The position numbers and the translations under genes are program-made. A stretch of 64,000 nucleotides of DNA, from contig NW_022098001.1 of the NCBI RefSeq assembly GCF_002288925.2, forward strand, positions 16,832,256 to 16,896,255. The letters run 5' to 3'. Source of the DNA: Delphinapterus leucas. Taxonomy: Eukaryota > Chordata > Mammalia > Artiodactyla > Monodontidae. Below the pieces are notes generated by a model. The model had not been told where the DNA came from, ran no database searches, and saw only the letters and a program-made list of their open reading frames with translations. Below, one piece after another: positions 23,141-34,239 of this stretch (position 1 is the first letter of the stretch; every line of letters begins with the position of its first letter).

Positions 23141-24080
23141 CCAGACACCCAGCATTTATCTTATCTCAGTTGATGACTTTCCTTTTATCCTGAAATGATT
23201 TGACAATGACTCTATGATTTCCTGTACAAATTACCCTTTGAAAGTGGCAGTGGCGCTTGGCAGCGATCTTCACTTAATTACTGAGTGGATTATTAGCATA
23301 CGGCTCCCCACCCCCCTTCATTTCTTTATATCTTCTAGATTGCGTTGACAGTTCCCTTTCATTGCCTGCTTTAACTCACTGAATACTAAACATTATGCAG
23401 ATTGCAGCCGAGAAGTACCCAGGCTACTCCAAACCTCTAGTCTGCACCAAAACCTTTTTGATGGAGAGTAATTTACAGGTCAGAAATCAATAGTGTGTCT
23501 GGGAAGTGCATTTGTGGGTTTTCTTAATTTAGATTGGGGTGGGTAGCGCGGAGCACTAATGTTCAACAGTGAATATTCTTCCTCGATCTTTCTGAAAAAC
23601 AATTAGTTTTGTTCCTTCCTTTAGTATCCTCCGTCTTTAAATAGGCTGAGATCTTGAGATCCTATTTCTCTTATACTCATTATGCTACCTAACTTGGCGG
23701 GAGGGGGTTAAAGAGTCCCTGTTTTGAGAAATGATAAACTTCACTCCTTAATCTGTCTCGGAAGTCGGGGGACTGATAAACTGACCTCCTCGTCAGGCAT
23801 GTGTAAAGTGTTATTTATTGTTTGCCAGGGCAAGACAAATGCAAATGATAAATTGCGAAGATGTCTTCCGCACTCTGAAAAGGAACCTTCTCTTCTGTCT
23901 TGGCTCCCGTCTTTTGGCAAAAATTTGCACATATGTCGGGCATTCACCATCCAGATCTTTATCCTTCTTTTTTTTTTTTTTTGTTCATCCCTGTACTGCA
24001 TTCTAAAGCATCTTCCACATTTCCCAGGGTATAGTAGGGGCAAGAACCCCTCTCCATTTCAGCCTTATGATGTAGCTTAG
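23141..24080. promoter_or_regulatory. Candidate conserved non-coding block (not proven)
   Basis: This stretch lacks recognised repeats and is more balanced in composition than its surroundings. It retains CpGs unusually well for this window (for example 'gtcggggg', 'cctcgtc', 'ttgcgaag', 'cttccgcac'). It also has an exact octamer ATGCAAAT at 23839-23846 and homeodomain-type sites such as 'cttaattactgag' (about 23272-23284). That combination is common in conserved developmental enhancers, but conservation cannot be judged from one sequence. Overlapping frames on both strands at 23724-24080 are not convincing exons. Confidence 0.3.
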
Positions 24081-25370
24081 TTTAAGGGGGTGTTTTTTGT
24101 TTGTTTGTTTCCTCTTCTTGGGAAAAGAATACAATATCTACATGAGTGATTTCAGGACTTGGTGGAAGTGACACCAAAGCAATAGGAGTCAGCACGGGTG
24201 GGGGGAACAGCTGGGTGCTGACTGTGTCATCTCCATTCCAGGACTATCAACCACCAGCTTTATTCTTCTACTGTTACATCTGCTATGAAATTTGGGTCTT
24301 CCAGGTGGCAGCCCAACATGCTGTCCAGTGCTATCGGGCCATTTAAATGCTTTGAGCTAATGCTGCATATCCATTTTCTAAACAAGTTAGCAGATACCAT
24401 ATGCAGCAATTAAAGTTTTATTGAGTGGTGCCTGCTTACCATACTGAATTTGGATTGGCTACCATCTGTCTCAAAGCCTGTGGTACCATCCCTGTTGCTT
24501 GAGAGAGCATTTGTAAGGATAAAAGATTTTTTTCTCAACTTCTGAAGAAGCTGCTCGCATTATTTTTTTACATGCAAGCCCACAAAAGTGGAATTGGTAC
24601 AAATGAAAAATACCAGACAACAAGAAGTTAGGATTGAATACATGTTTTTGAGTGGTATTGGCCATCACACCAGAAACAAAATTTTGTATCTTCCAGCCTG
24701 GCCATTTTTAGTATATATGTCTTGCTGAATATGTTATTTTTCAGAGATACCTTCTATGGGAAACCCAATGAATCAAAATTAGGACTGAGCAAAGAATATG
24801 AAAATTGTTTTGCATTTGTAAGAATTAATGCAATTATTCTCATTTTCTAGGGAAATTTTACCTGGAACCACAGGGAAAAATAAAATACAAATTTTACATT
24901 TTATTCACTGTACTGGTAAAACTCTGTGGAGACAGCGTTGTTTAAGATCAGTCAGAGCTGAACAAAGGGTTTTGAAGAAAGCATTTATTAAAGTTTAAGT
25001 GATGTCTAAATACTTGAGCTGTGATGGTTTACTAATACAATGTTAATGTTTGATGTTTTCTCAGAGACATTTATCTCTGTACCTTTGACCTTCATGAATG
25101 CTGAGATGGAAAAACACATGATAGTGAAATTCAAAAACCTCTTCAAAATTTTAAAACTACCTGAGTGTTAGTGGAGTCTAATAGAATAAGGCCTGGAGTT
25201 CAAACCTGTTGACAAACTCTTGATTGTATAGATCTTGAATATATTGTTTGATAATTCTGTGGATGCTTTTCTCCTTGAGAAAAATGAATATATTATAGCT
25301 TATTGATTCTGTTCTTTTTAATATTACCTTAAGAATTTGAGTCTTTGAATCTTTAAAATACATAGCTGAT
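24081..25370. other. Unassigned sequence
   Basis: A short (GTTT)n run lies at about 24093-24110. No repeat family, exon or RNA gene is recognised. The frame at 24146-24346 has no domain. Confidence 0.6.
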
Positions 25371-25812
25371 TTCATGGATGGACCTAGAGATTGTCATACT
25401 GAGTGAAGTAAGTCAGACAAAGAGAAATATCATATGATATTCCTTATATGAGGAATCTAAAAAGAAATTATACAAATGAACTTATTTACAAAACAGAAAC
25501 AGACTCACAGACTTAAAGAACAAACTTCTGGTTATGGGGGGGCAGGGAAAGATGGGGGAAAGGGATAGTCAGGGAATTGGGGATCGACATGTACCCACTG
25601 CTATATTTAAAATGGATAACTAACAAGTACCTACCGTATAGCACAGGGAACCCTGATCAATGTTATGTGGCAGCCTGGACGGGAGGGGTGTTTGGAGGAG
25701 AATGGATACATGTACATGTATGGCTGAGTCCCTTTGCCATGCATCTGAAACTATCACAACGTTGTTAATCGGCTATACTCCAGTGTAAAATAAAAAGTTA
25801 AAAAACAAAAAA
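25371..25812 (+). mobile_element. L1 3' end, 5'-truncated, sense
   Basis: It starts within the last codons of ORF2 ('atggacctagagattgtcat', 'gagtgaagtaagtcag') and runs through the 3' UTR: 'cttatttacaaaacagaaac', 'gggattgg'-like wording, 'tatagcacagggaaccctga' and 'ggctatactccagtgtaaaa', to an A-rich tail. The G-rich tract of the L1 3' UTR is visible at about 25535-25566. Confidence 0.85.
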
Positions 25813-26394
25813 GGAGACATCTAGACAGGTATTTGACCAAATATCTGTGTGCTATGTCCCTAGCCAAGTTGACACATAAAAGTACTCATCACATCCATGA
25901 TAGCTAGAGTGACCACATGCTTCTAATTGAAGCTAACTCTGCTAGATCAATAAGCATAAACTGGAACTGTCTCTGGCAGATGAGGATGTAAGGTCATCCT
26001 CATTATAGTCTCACCACAGTATATTCTGATATCTCCATGGGAATTTCTATGCATCTCTGCATCCCCAGCAGAAGCCAGTGCTCTGCATGTTGTTGTCTTT
26101 GCTAAATGCTTACCACCTCTCCTGGCTCTTGTCAAAAATTTATGTAGAATTAAAATAATAAAAGGTGGGAAATAAAATAATAAATCCATTAAAAATTTCT
26201 AAATAAAATACATAGCTATAAGTGAAAAGAGAAATAGCTATAGTTTTTGTACTGGCTCTATTACATCATGTGCTGATTGTTCATTAGGGCTTCTTCACTT
26301 TTCAGGTCCTGGTGAGCAATGTCAAATTGGATGAGTGACAAGTTCATAGCATCATAGGCTTAAGCCTCGTCTACTTAGAGGAAATGTGACGTGC
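25813..26394. other. Unassigned sequence with a possible small LTR scrap
   Basis: 'aatatctgtgtgctatgtc' and 'caagttgacacataaaa' (about 25838-25881) resemble a common eutherian repeat fragment that I could not name. Nothing else is recognised. Confidence 0.45.
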
Positions 26395-26640
26395 TTGAAC
26401 AAAGCCACTGACTATGATTCAGGAGATCTGTTTGCTCACCTCAGAACTACTATTCCCTAGCTAGGAAAATAATCATTCTCTTTTGAGTCCTTCAGCCTGT
26501 TCTATAAAATGGAGCTCAAAATCCATGTCTACTTCTTTGGGTTATTGTGAGACTTAAAAGAGTCTATAAGATCTCTGTAAATAATCATTGAAATATGAAA
26601 TGAAAATAGTAGTTTGCAAATTGTAAAGTGCTGTCACAAA
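26395..26640 (+). mobile_element. MIR SINE, sense
   Basis: 'gattcaggagatctgt', 'ttcagcctgttctataaaat', 'ggttattgtgagacttaaaa' and 'agtgctgtcaca' follow MIR order with strong divergence. Confidence 0.55.
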
Positions 26641-26819
26641 TCCTACCCACCCTTCAACTGAAGGTCAAATGTCATGTCTTTAAATAATAAGAATCCTTCA
26701 CCCTGAACCCAGCAAGTAAGGTATTTGTATCTGTCTAAAGACATTCTTCCCTATTTCTTATAAGCTAAGAGAGAATATTTTAAAAGCCCTCTATTCTTTG
26801 TTATTTGATGTATGTGGTC

Positions 26820-26962
26820 TATGGAACTGAAGCATCAGCATCACATGGGAACTTTTAGAAATTCAGAATTTGAAGCCTCTCCCAGACCAGATCAGATCTG
26901 CATTTAGCAAGATCACCAGGTGAGCTGTATGAACATTAAAGTTTGAGAAACGCTGCTCTTAT
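26820..26962. mobile_element. MER20-like hAT DNA transposon relic
   Basis: 'gcatcagcatcacatggga', 'cttttagaaattcagaattt', 'ctcccagaccagatcagatc' and 'attaaagtttgagaaacgct' match the eutherian MER20-type element in order. About 145 bp remain. Confidence 0.7.
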
Positions 26963-27139
26963 AATAATTCTGATTTTTAGGGAATTTCTCAGTTTTTAAA
27001 ATTAAGTTATTTGCTGTATGAAGATCTTGTAGGACTTTAAAGATTACTAGCACAACCCCATCATTTCTAGAATAAAAGAAAACAAATCCTAACTGGGATT
27101 CATATAAATTGTGATTTGCATAAGATTAAATGTCTGGTT

Positions 27140-27275
27140 AATTCATTTATTTATTCAGCAATTATTGAGTGCCTACTGTGAACCACACTCTGTAGTAGGC
27201 ATGGAGGATTCTATTTAGAATAAAATATGGCACCCAGTATCAGAGGGCTTGCAGTCAACTGGGGGCAGATGAAAG
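27140..27275 (-). mobile_element. L2 LINE 3' end, antisense
   Basis: 'ttatttattcagcaattatt', 'gagtgcctactgtgaacc', 'ggcatggaggattctatt' and 'ggcttgcagtcaactggggg' are the reverse complement of the L2 3' terminus. Confidence 0.6.
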
Positions 27276-27604
27276 TTTTCTCACTCCTGTCCAGTCTTCC
27301 TTTAGTCATACCACAGAACTCCTCTAAGAGGTGTCTGATCCTGCCTAGTAATTAATCTTCACCCTTGTCTTACATTTCTTCCAGACTCACATATTTATTT
27401 ATCCCCACTGCTATGACATTGGAAAACCTCTGCCTAATGAATTTGATGAAATCAAGTATCATTCTTTGGTTACTCACATATAAGAGAAAAATGGCTCATT
27501 GGCCAGCATCGTGTCATAGCACTGGCAGATACATCTTACAGTATGTGCTTTTTACCTATTCTCCAACCCATGCCCACCCTAACAAAATTAATATTATTAT
27601 CATA

Positions 27605-27830
27605 TAGCAATAATAATAACTAATATATATTGAAGCCTCACCATATGCCGGGCATGAGTCTTAGCATGTCACATGTATTATCTCATTTAATCATTATGTC
27701 TGTTCCATGAGGCAAACATCAACTCCCTTTTTACAGATGAGGTAACTGAGGCACAGAAAAATTGAGTAAAGGAATGATAGAAATGCGTTGGAATCCTGGG
27801 CATTCTGACTTTAGAAGCCTATCATTGTAT
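27605..27830 (-). mobile_element. MIR SINE, antisense
   Basis: The full antisense MIR word order is seen: 'gccgggcatgagtcttagc', 'tattatctcatttaatcat', 'tttttacagatgaggtaact', 'gaggcacagaaaaattgag' and 'ggaatcctgggcattctg'. Confidence 0.82.
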
Positions 27831-30206
27831 ATAAAACCTTAAGGAAATTATTGTACCTTTTGGAATAATTTCCAGTAGGATAGGTTGTCTCTAATTATGT
27901 ATTCTTTTCTTTCTGTCCTGAAGCTGGCAGATCTCCCACTGATAACAATGGGAGATCTAGACATATTAGTCCCAAGTAGCTCTTTCAAAAGAATTAAACA
28001 AACTGATGAAGATCTTAAGCTTAATTAAAGTACTTTCATTTTCCTGACTGAAAGGTCAGTAGAAGCAAAGAAGAACTGCAGTTTCAATTATTTATTGACT
28101 ACATAGTGTTCTTCCTTCACCAACAGCAATTCTCTAATTTTTATAACTATAAACGTCTTGTAATAATTTTCTTTATTACACAACATTGGATGAATGCCCA
28201 TATTGCTCCCTTGCATTTTCACTGTAATGGTTTCTTCGAGTATGTGCTTCTTGTCTTTCCTGTTACAGACTAATCATTGGGTCATTTGCCGCTAAGTGGT
28301 CTAAAAGTGTATTTAGATCTCAATAGCCGATTAGACTTTCACATAAAGGCTTGGTCATCCCAGTCAAAAGGGTGATTTTAACATCAGTCTAAGAGTTTTC
28401 TGGCAACCATCTCATTTCTCATTACTGCCTCATTTTTATAATTGGACTTGAATGCTGCATGGACAGAAGCCAAGTCTACAGAAGAGTGAATGATCTGACT
28501 TTAGTGAGTTACAGTACCTTCTTCCGTGTGTTGTCAGTATGGAAGAATGTACTGGTCACTTGGTCTATGCTTTAGTTTCTAAACTGCTTGCAGTCTTTGT
28601 TTTCACTCCTTCCTGCTCCATTTATTAGTATCCCTAGATGAGTTCAGAAATTGTGTTAAATAACTGAGTATTGATGCTCTTAATAAAGTTTTACAATGCT
28701 GAAAATATTAATGGAAAATAAAGTCTAAGGTTTATCTACACCTTCATTTATCATATTCTTCATGAGCTGAGGCAATCAAATACTGCATGCTTTATTGTCA
28801 AGGTCTCCCCAACGTTAGAACATGCAAAGAATATGTTTAGTACACGTTGTTCTATTGAAATAGACACATTTCTAGAACCTCACTGTAATACTTCTCACTC
28901 TACTGAAAAATTCCTCTGAAATCTTGGACCAGTTCCAAGAGGATTATGTAATTAAACACCAAAAGATCTCCTTATAAGATAGTTTGTACTAAAAGTAGTC
29001 TCATGGTATATGCCCCAGGGTCATGTTGTATATATAGAGGCTCCAAGCAATTTCTGTCAATGAGCTAAGGATACCAGTCCATAATCAGTATTTCCACCCC
29101 TTGACCACTGCTTACAGAGTTTGCCATTGATTGCAACTTTGCCCTTGGCTCTACAAATAGCCTTGTTCTGGTCTTCCGTTGCCAGCTTGATTTGCGGCTA
29201 CATAGATCTCTCAACAATATAGAGATGTGCTTCATTGCTTCAAAATCTCTGGAGAATTTCTGTTCACCTAGATGCAGTCTTGTATTCCTTCAACAATAAT
29301 TTACTAAGTATATGATCTAAGATATACCAAAACACTCATGATCAAAATCTTTCAACAATACCCATCGACTAAAATATAGTATCAGAACTCCTTAGACTTA
29401 TATTAGAATCTCTAATATTCTCCAGGATCTGGTTACCATCTGTGTTACTACTTGTGATTCCAATTCCTTCCTACCTCCAACTCTCCCCTTCAATCAATCT
29501 GAGTTACTTACTCTCTGTAAGTAATAGTAAAATAAAAACAAATAAGACCTCAACTGACAGGGTACATTAGTGGCTCACTCGCACTGACTAGCAAGTTTGG
29601 GAAGTAGTCTATGCCTGTGTCTGAGGGCCTGTGGGTAGAGTGAGCCCTGGGAACTGGTGAGTACATGCAGTGCCCCTACATGACTTTCTTTAGATGAGAC
29701 TGGGTGACAAAGTGGCCAATCTTCTCAGCCCCTTGAACTCAGTGCTTCCATCAGCATCTCTAGAATACTAGGAGGAACCTCAGAAAGTAGGCTTGGGCAT
29801 CTTTGGCTCATATGCCTTATTCCCTCTACTTTGATGATTTTCTTCTAAGAATCTCTTAAATTTCCTCATACAGCTCTTCTCTGTGAATTCAGATTGTACC
29901 TAATAATAGAAAGCATGCTTTTCCCAGAATATTTATTACTGCAGCTTTGATTAGGCATGAGTTTGATTTGTGTAATTATGATTTGTGCTCTTGGGTATGG
30001 CGCTCCATGCATTTCAAATCCGGCAGTACCGCTCCTTGCCTTTCTTCAATTTGCTTTCCTTAACCCTCACTTGACCAGTACGGGTCAGTCTCCAACCTAA
30101 CCCTTCCCACTCTGTTTTCAATGCCCAACTTACCAGTGAGTGAGGTCATGACACTTAATGGCAGTAAAGAATGTGTACCTCAGACTCAACATGTTTATTA
30201 TCAAAG
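27831..30206. other. Mostly unassigned sequence with a weak L2-like segment
   Basis: The part at about 29335-29520 ('ttcaacaatacccatcgac', 'ccaggatctggttacc', 'cttcctacctccaactctc') resembles sense L2. The rest, including 28250-28540, is non-repetitive to my eye and holds no exon or RNA gene that I can support. Confidence 0.5.
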
Positions 30207-30208
30207 TA

Positions 30209-30441
30209 CAATTGATCCTTGGACAAAATGGGCTTGAACTGCATGGGTCCACTTAACATGCAGATTTTTTTTCAATAGTAAATACTTTAATAGTACATGA
30301 TCCGAGATTGGTTGAATCTGAAGGTGTGGAACTGTGAACATGGAGGAACCACTTATATGGATGTAGACTATGTTATAGGCACATTTTTGACTACAGGGAA
30401 GGTCAGAGCCCCTAACCCCAGCATTGTTCAAAGGTTAACTG
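30209..30441. mobile_element. Tigger-type (Tc1/mariner) non-autonomous DNA transposon
   Basis: The left end CAATTGATCCTTGGACAA mirrors the right end TTGTTCAAAGGTTAACTG (imperfect inverted repeat). Both ends are flanked by TA (30207-30208 and 30442-30443), the target duplication of this superfamily. The interior 'ttgaactgcatgggtccact' and 'tttcaatagtaaatactt' is characteristic of Tigger-derived short elements. An overlapping 86-codon frame (30297-30557) is chance. Confidence 0.85.
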
Positions 30442-31069
30442 TATCTACTTACCACTCCTGGTCCATCTTGATAAATAGAAAGATTTTCACTCACTTCAAA
30501 CTAGAAATTTATTTCACCTTTATGAATTATGTTCAAGTCCTATCAATTCTTATCTGAGAAAGTGAAGCAGAATCCCAAGCTCAAAAGAGGAGAGTAGAAA
30601 AACATCTAAGTCTCTGTGGAACACATATAACTTTTGGACAATATAACTTTTCAGACAATATAATTATATGAATTATATGATTATCTATCCAAGTCTTATC
30701 AGTTATCTCTCCCAAGCATCTCTTGAATTTCAATTGGTCACTACCTCACCACAACTACTATCAGCTAACCATAAAACCTCTTCTGGAAAAATGTAATATT
30801 GTAAACATCATCCAACTTAGCTCCTTCATTGTACTTCTTTAGAATTCATATATGTCCTTTACCCAGATGGCCATCAGGTATCTCTCTGAACCACTACCAT
30901 AATCATGATTAAATATCACCTTTAATATACATTCAGTGTTACCTAGAAAAGAAAGAGAAAACTCTAAGGCAGAAAAGGATCTATAAGAGCGACACTAAAT
31001 CCTCCTCCTAGTCTCATCCTGTACTGATCCACATGCCTTAAGAACTCGTGGCGGGTGGGAGCGGGTATC

Positions 31070-31332
31070 CAAACGATCACGTCTCCATACCTTTTCCTCA
31101 TCCTGCTGCTTCTGCCTAGAATGTCCTTGCAACTTTCTCTTCCTGAAAAACTTCCCTTATCCTTCTAGATGAGGTTCAAATATCATCTCCTTTGTGAAAT
31201 GACCCTGATTACATTTGATAATATTATGTCTTCCCCTCCTTTACATACACTTAAAATACGTTTTATATTTCTCTGTGTTTCTGTTCATAAGGCAAAGAAA
31301 GTGATACAAATATAACATTGTCAGGTTTCCTT
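31070..31332 (+). mobile_element. L2 LINE fragment, sense
   Basis: 'ctgcttctgcctagaatgtc', 'gatgaggttcaaatatcatc', 'tcctttgtgaaatgaccctg' and 'tatttctctgtgtttctg' follow sense L2 order. A minus-strand L1 inserted at its right end. Confidence 0.6.
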
Positions 31333-31347
31333 ACCAGTAGCATCTTT

Positions 31348-31697
31348 TTTTTTTAACATCTTTATTGGAGTATAATTGCTTTACAGTATTGTGTTAGTTT
31401 CTGCTGTATAAAAAAATGAATCAGCTATATGTATACATATGTCCCCATATCTGCTCCCTCTTGCATCTCCCTCCCACCCTCCTTATCCCACCCCTCTAGG
31501 TGGTCACAGAGCACCGAGCTGATCTCCCTGTGCTATGTAGCTGCCTCTCACTAGCTATCTATTTTATACTTGGTAGTGTATATATGTCAGTGTTACTCTC
31601 TCACTTCATCCCAGCTTACCCTACCCCCTCCCCGTGTCCTCAAGTCCATTCTCTACATCTGTGTCTTTATTCCTGTCCTGCCCCTAGGTTCATCAGA
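31348..31697 (-). mobile_element. L1 3' end, antisense, with perfect 15-bp target-site duplication
   Basis: On the minus strand this is the 3' UTR of the local L1 family with its poly(A) tail at the left (T-run near 31348). Its terminal 'tttattggagtataattgc' is the complement of the usual end. ACCAGTAGCATCTTT occurs at 31333-31347 and again at 31698-31712, identical, so both insertion edges are exact. The C-rich strand near 31455-31495 is the complement of the L1 3' UTR G-rich tract. Frames at 31500-31733 are by-products. Confidence 0.95.
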
Positions 31698-32034
31698 ACC
31701 AGTAGCATCTTTAATCAAAGAATACATGGTTAAAGCTTTGATAATAGGATAGGTCTTTCACAGCCAACATTTAAGACCCACTGCACTGCAAGTTATTTTC
31801 ATCAGAATTATGTCTTCCTCAGATAGTCACCTGCTCATGTTCCAAGGTGTCCTACCTGAGAATATGAGCTGTTAGGGAGAGATCTAGAGTGTATTGAGCT
31901 GGGCACACACAAAAAAAGAACTCTGTTATTGATAACCCAAAAGTTGTATGTCTTCCAGGAGACTTTTATATTTTTTTCCTACATTCCCCTTTTGAGCTTG
32001 TGATTCTGCTTCAGCTTCTCAGACAATAATCACC

Positions 32035-32252
32035 ATGAACCAATAATATTAATTATTGCAGTGACTGAGACTCTTCATATACACCAGGCACTGTGTAAGT
32101 TCTATAGGGATATAGTAGCCCTAAATTTTGAATGAGGAACGTGAAAGTGAATTCTCCGAAACAGGGAATAGAAATAGTGAATGATGAACAGTGGTTAGTC
32201 TGTCCAACTCCGAAGCCTTTGCTCCTAACCACACTTCTGTGTGCTTCCCTGA
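32035..32252 (-). mobile_element. MIR SINE, antisense
   Basis: 'tatacaccaggcactgtgta', 'agttctatagggatatag', 'tgaggaacgtgaaagtg' and 'gtccaactccgaagcctttg' correspond to antisense MIR in order, strongly diverged. Confidence 0.6.
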
Positions 32253-32629
32253 ATCAACCATTAACTAATAGCATTATTTTTTAAGTTATTATTCATCTCT
32301 CTGAGTGAATACCTCTTGTCACCTTTGTCTTGATGGCAGAGACCCAGTGACATACTGGGAGCTCCTTGGAAATTTTATCACATTGACTTCTCATGTTAAA
32401 CAGGCTCATATAGGACACTGAAGATACTTCTACAAAAGCTATGCAGTACTATTTGAAACTTCACAGACCTTTGAACCATCTTACTATTTTGTAGCGTTTA
32501 AGTCAGTTTGAGATTAAGGCTATCTTGTCACCTTTTTGTTTGTTGAGTATATTTGGAAAAATCTTAAAATATGATCATCAGTCTTATTTAATCTGAAAGC
32601 ATGAGGAAAAGGACCCTTTTAATGGCATT

Positions 32630-33600
32630 TTCTCTCTTTTTTTTAAACACTCTATCAGGATGATTTCAAACGTTTACAAAAGTAAACAGAATGGCACAAT
32701 AAATTCTAATGTTCCTCTCCCCCAGCTTTAGCATTCATCAACTCTTGTTTCATCTATAACTTCCATTTCTCCCCTCACTGAATTATCTTGAAGCAAATCT
32801 CAGATATATCATTTCACTCATATGCATTTCAGAATTTATTAGTAACTTTCTTAAGCAATGGCGATACTATTATCTACACCTAAAACATTAACAATAGTTC
32901 CTTATTGACATAAAATGTGCAGTTAACATTCAGACTTCCTCAAAGTTTGCCTCATATGTACTATTTTCACAGTTGGGTTTCTTCTAATTGGAATTCACCC
33001 AAGGTCCATAATTTTTATTTAATTAATATGTACTCCTAAGTCTCTTTTAATCTAGATGCTATTCTTTTTTTTTTTTTTTTTTTGCAATTTATTTTTTGAA
33101 AAATCTTAGCCTTTTGCCCTGTAAGGTTGCCTTCATCCTGAAAGTTGTTGATTACATCTCCATAGGGTCATGTAGTAGATTCCTCTGCTCTTCGTGTTTT
33201 CTGTACACTGGTGGATAAATCTAGGGACTTAACTTGATTGGGTTGGATTTTCTTTTTAGGAGGTGGTAATATTTTGTTTCAAATTTCATAAGAGGGAGGA
33301 TGTTTCATTGTAGTTAGTATTTTTATTACTACTAGATGTTTCATTGTATTAGTATTATATTGTATTATATCTTAAATTGTCCCTTCGTTGTCTAGGGCAA
33401 GCCTCTTGAAGGCTCTTGAGTCCTTGTGACGCCACCCCAGTTGTCTTTGATAGTGTCCTTGTTTTTTGGTACAAGATGTTTCAGGCTTATCTTGTAACTT
33501 TCAGTATTCAGCCTTGGAATCAGCTGTCCAAGAAGCCAGTTTTGAAGTGAGGAGTCATATTTCTTATAGGCCACAGTCTAGTTTCTAAATTGGAAATTGT
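32630..33600 (-). mobile_element. Ancient L1M-type 3' region, antisense (probable)
   Basis: 'ggatgatttcaaacgtttac', 'aagcaaatctcagatat', 'aacaatagttccttattg', 'agtctcttttaatctag' and 'tagtttctaaattggaaatt' occur in the order I recall for antisense old L1 3' regions. A T20 run at about 33064-33083 is internal. The family is not certain. Confidence 0.45.
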
Positions 33601-33785
33601 CTCAGGTCTTTTTACTAAATAGAGATTTTTTTTGTTATTAAAATGTTTTAATTGCTTACTTGATTTACATTATACATAATATATAATATAATATATTTAT
33701 AGTTTCAGAATAATAACTATAAGATTTCTAAAAACTATTTAATTTTTTGGTTTTTTTAGTATCTCCTTAAGATATAGTCCACTAG

Positions 33786-34134
33786 TGGAATCAAAAAATG
33801 ATACAAATGAACTTATTTACGAAGACTCACAGACATAGAAACCTTATGGTTATCAAAGGGAAACGCGGGGAGAGGGAGGAATAAATTAAGAGTTTGGAGT
33901 TAACAGATACAAACTACTTTATATAAAATAGATAAACAACAAAGACCTACTATACTGCACAAGGAACTATACTCAATATCTTGTAATAACCTATAACAGA
34001 AAAGGATCTGAAAAAGAATATATATATGTATGTATATATATGTATATATACATATGTATATCTGAATCACTTTGCTTTACACCTGAAACTAACACAGCAT
34101 TGTAAATCAACTATACTTCAATTAAAAAAAAAAA
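33786..34134 (+). mobile_element. L1 3' end, 5'-truncated, sense
   Basis: 'gatacaaatgaacttattta', 'gactcacagacatagaaacc', 'cctactatactgcacaagg', 'tgaatcactttgctttacac' and 'caactatacttcaatt' are followed by an A-tail. A TATG-type microsatellite (about 34019-34062) lies inside, as in the related copy at 60930-61673. Confidence 0.85.
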
Positions 34135-34239
34135 GAGATGTATTCCAGCAGGGATAAGAATAGATAGGCAAGTTACTGAATTTTAAAGTTGCTTGAAACA
34201 ATTTATTAGGTCTTGAATAAGCCATCAGCTCAACATACA

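Noticed and set aside
23724..24080. 118-codon frame as a possible exon
   Set aside because: An equally long frame runs on the opposite strand (23741-24043), it crosses a T-run, and I see no domain. Regulatory DNA is the better guess.
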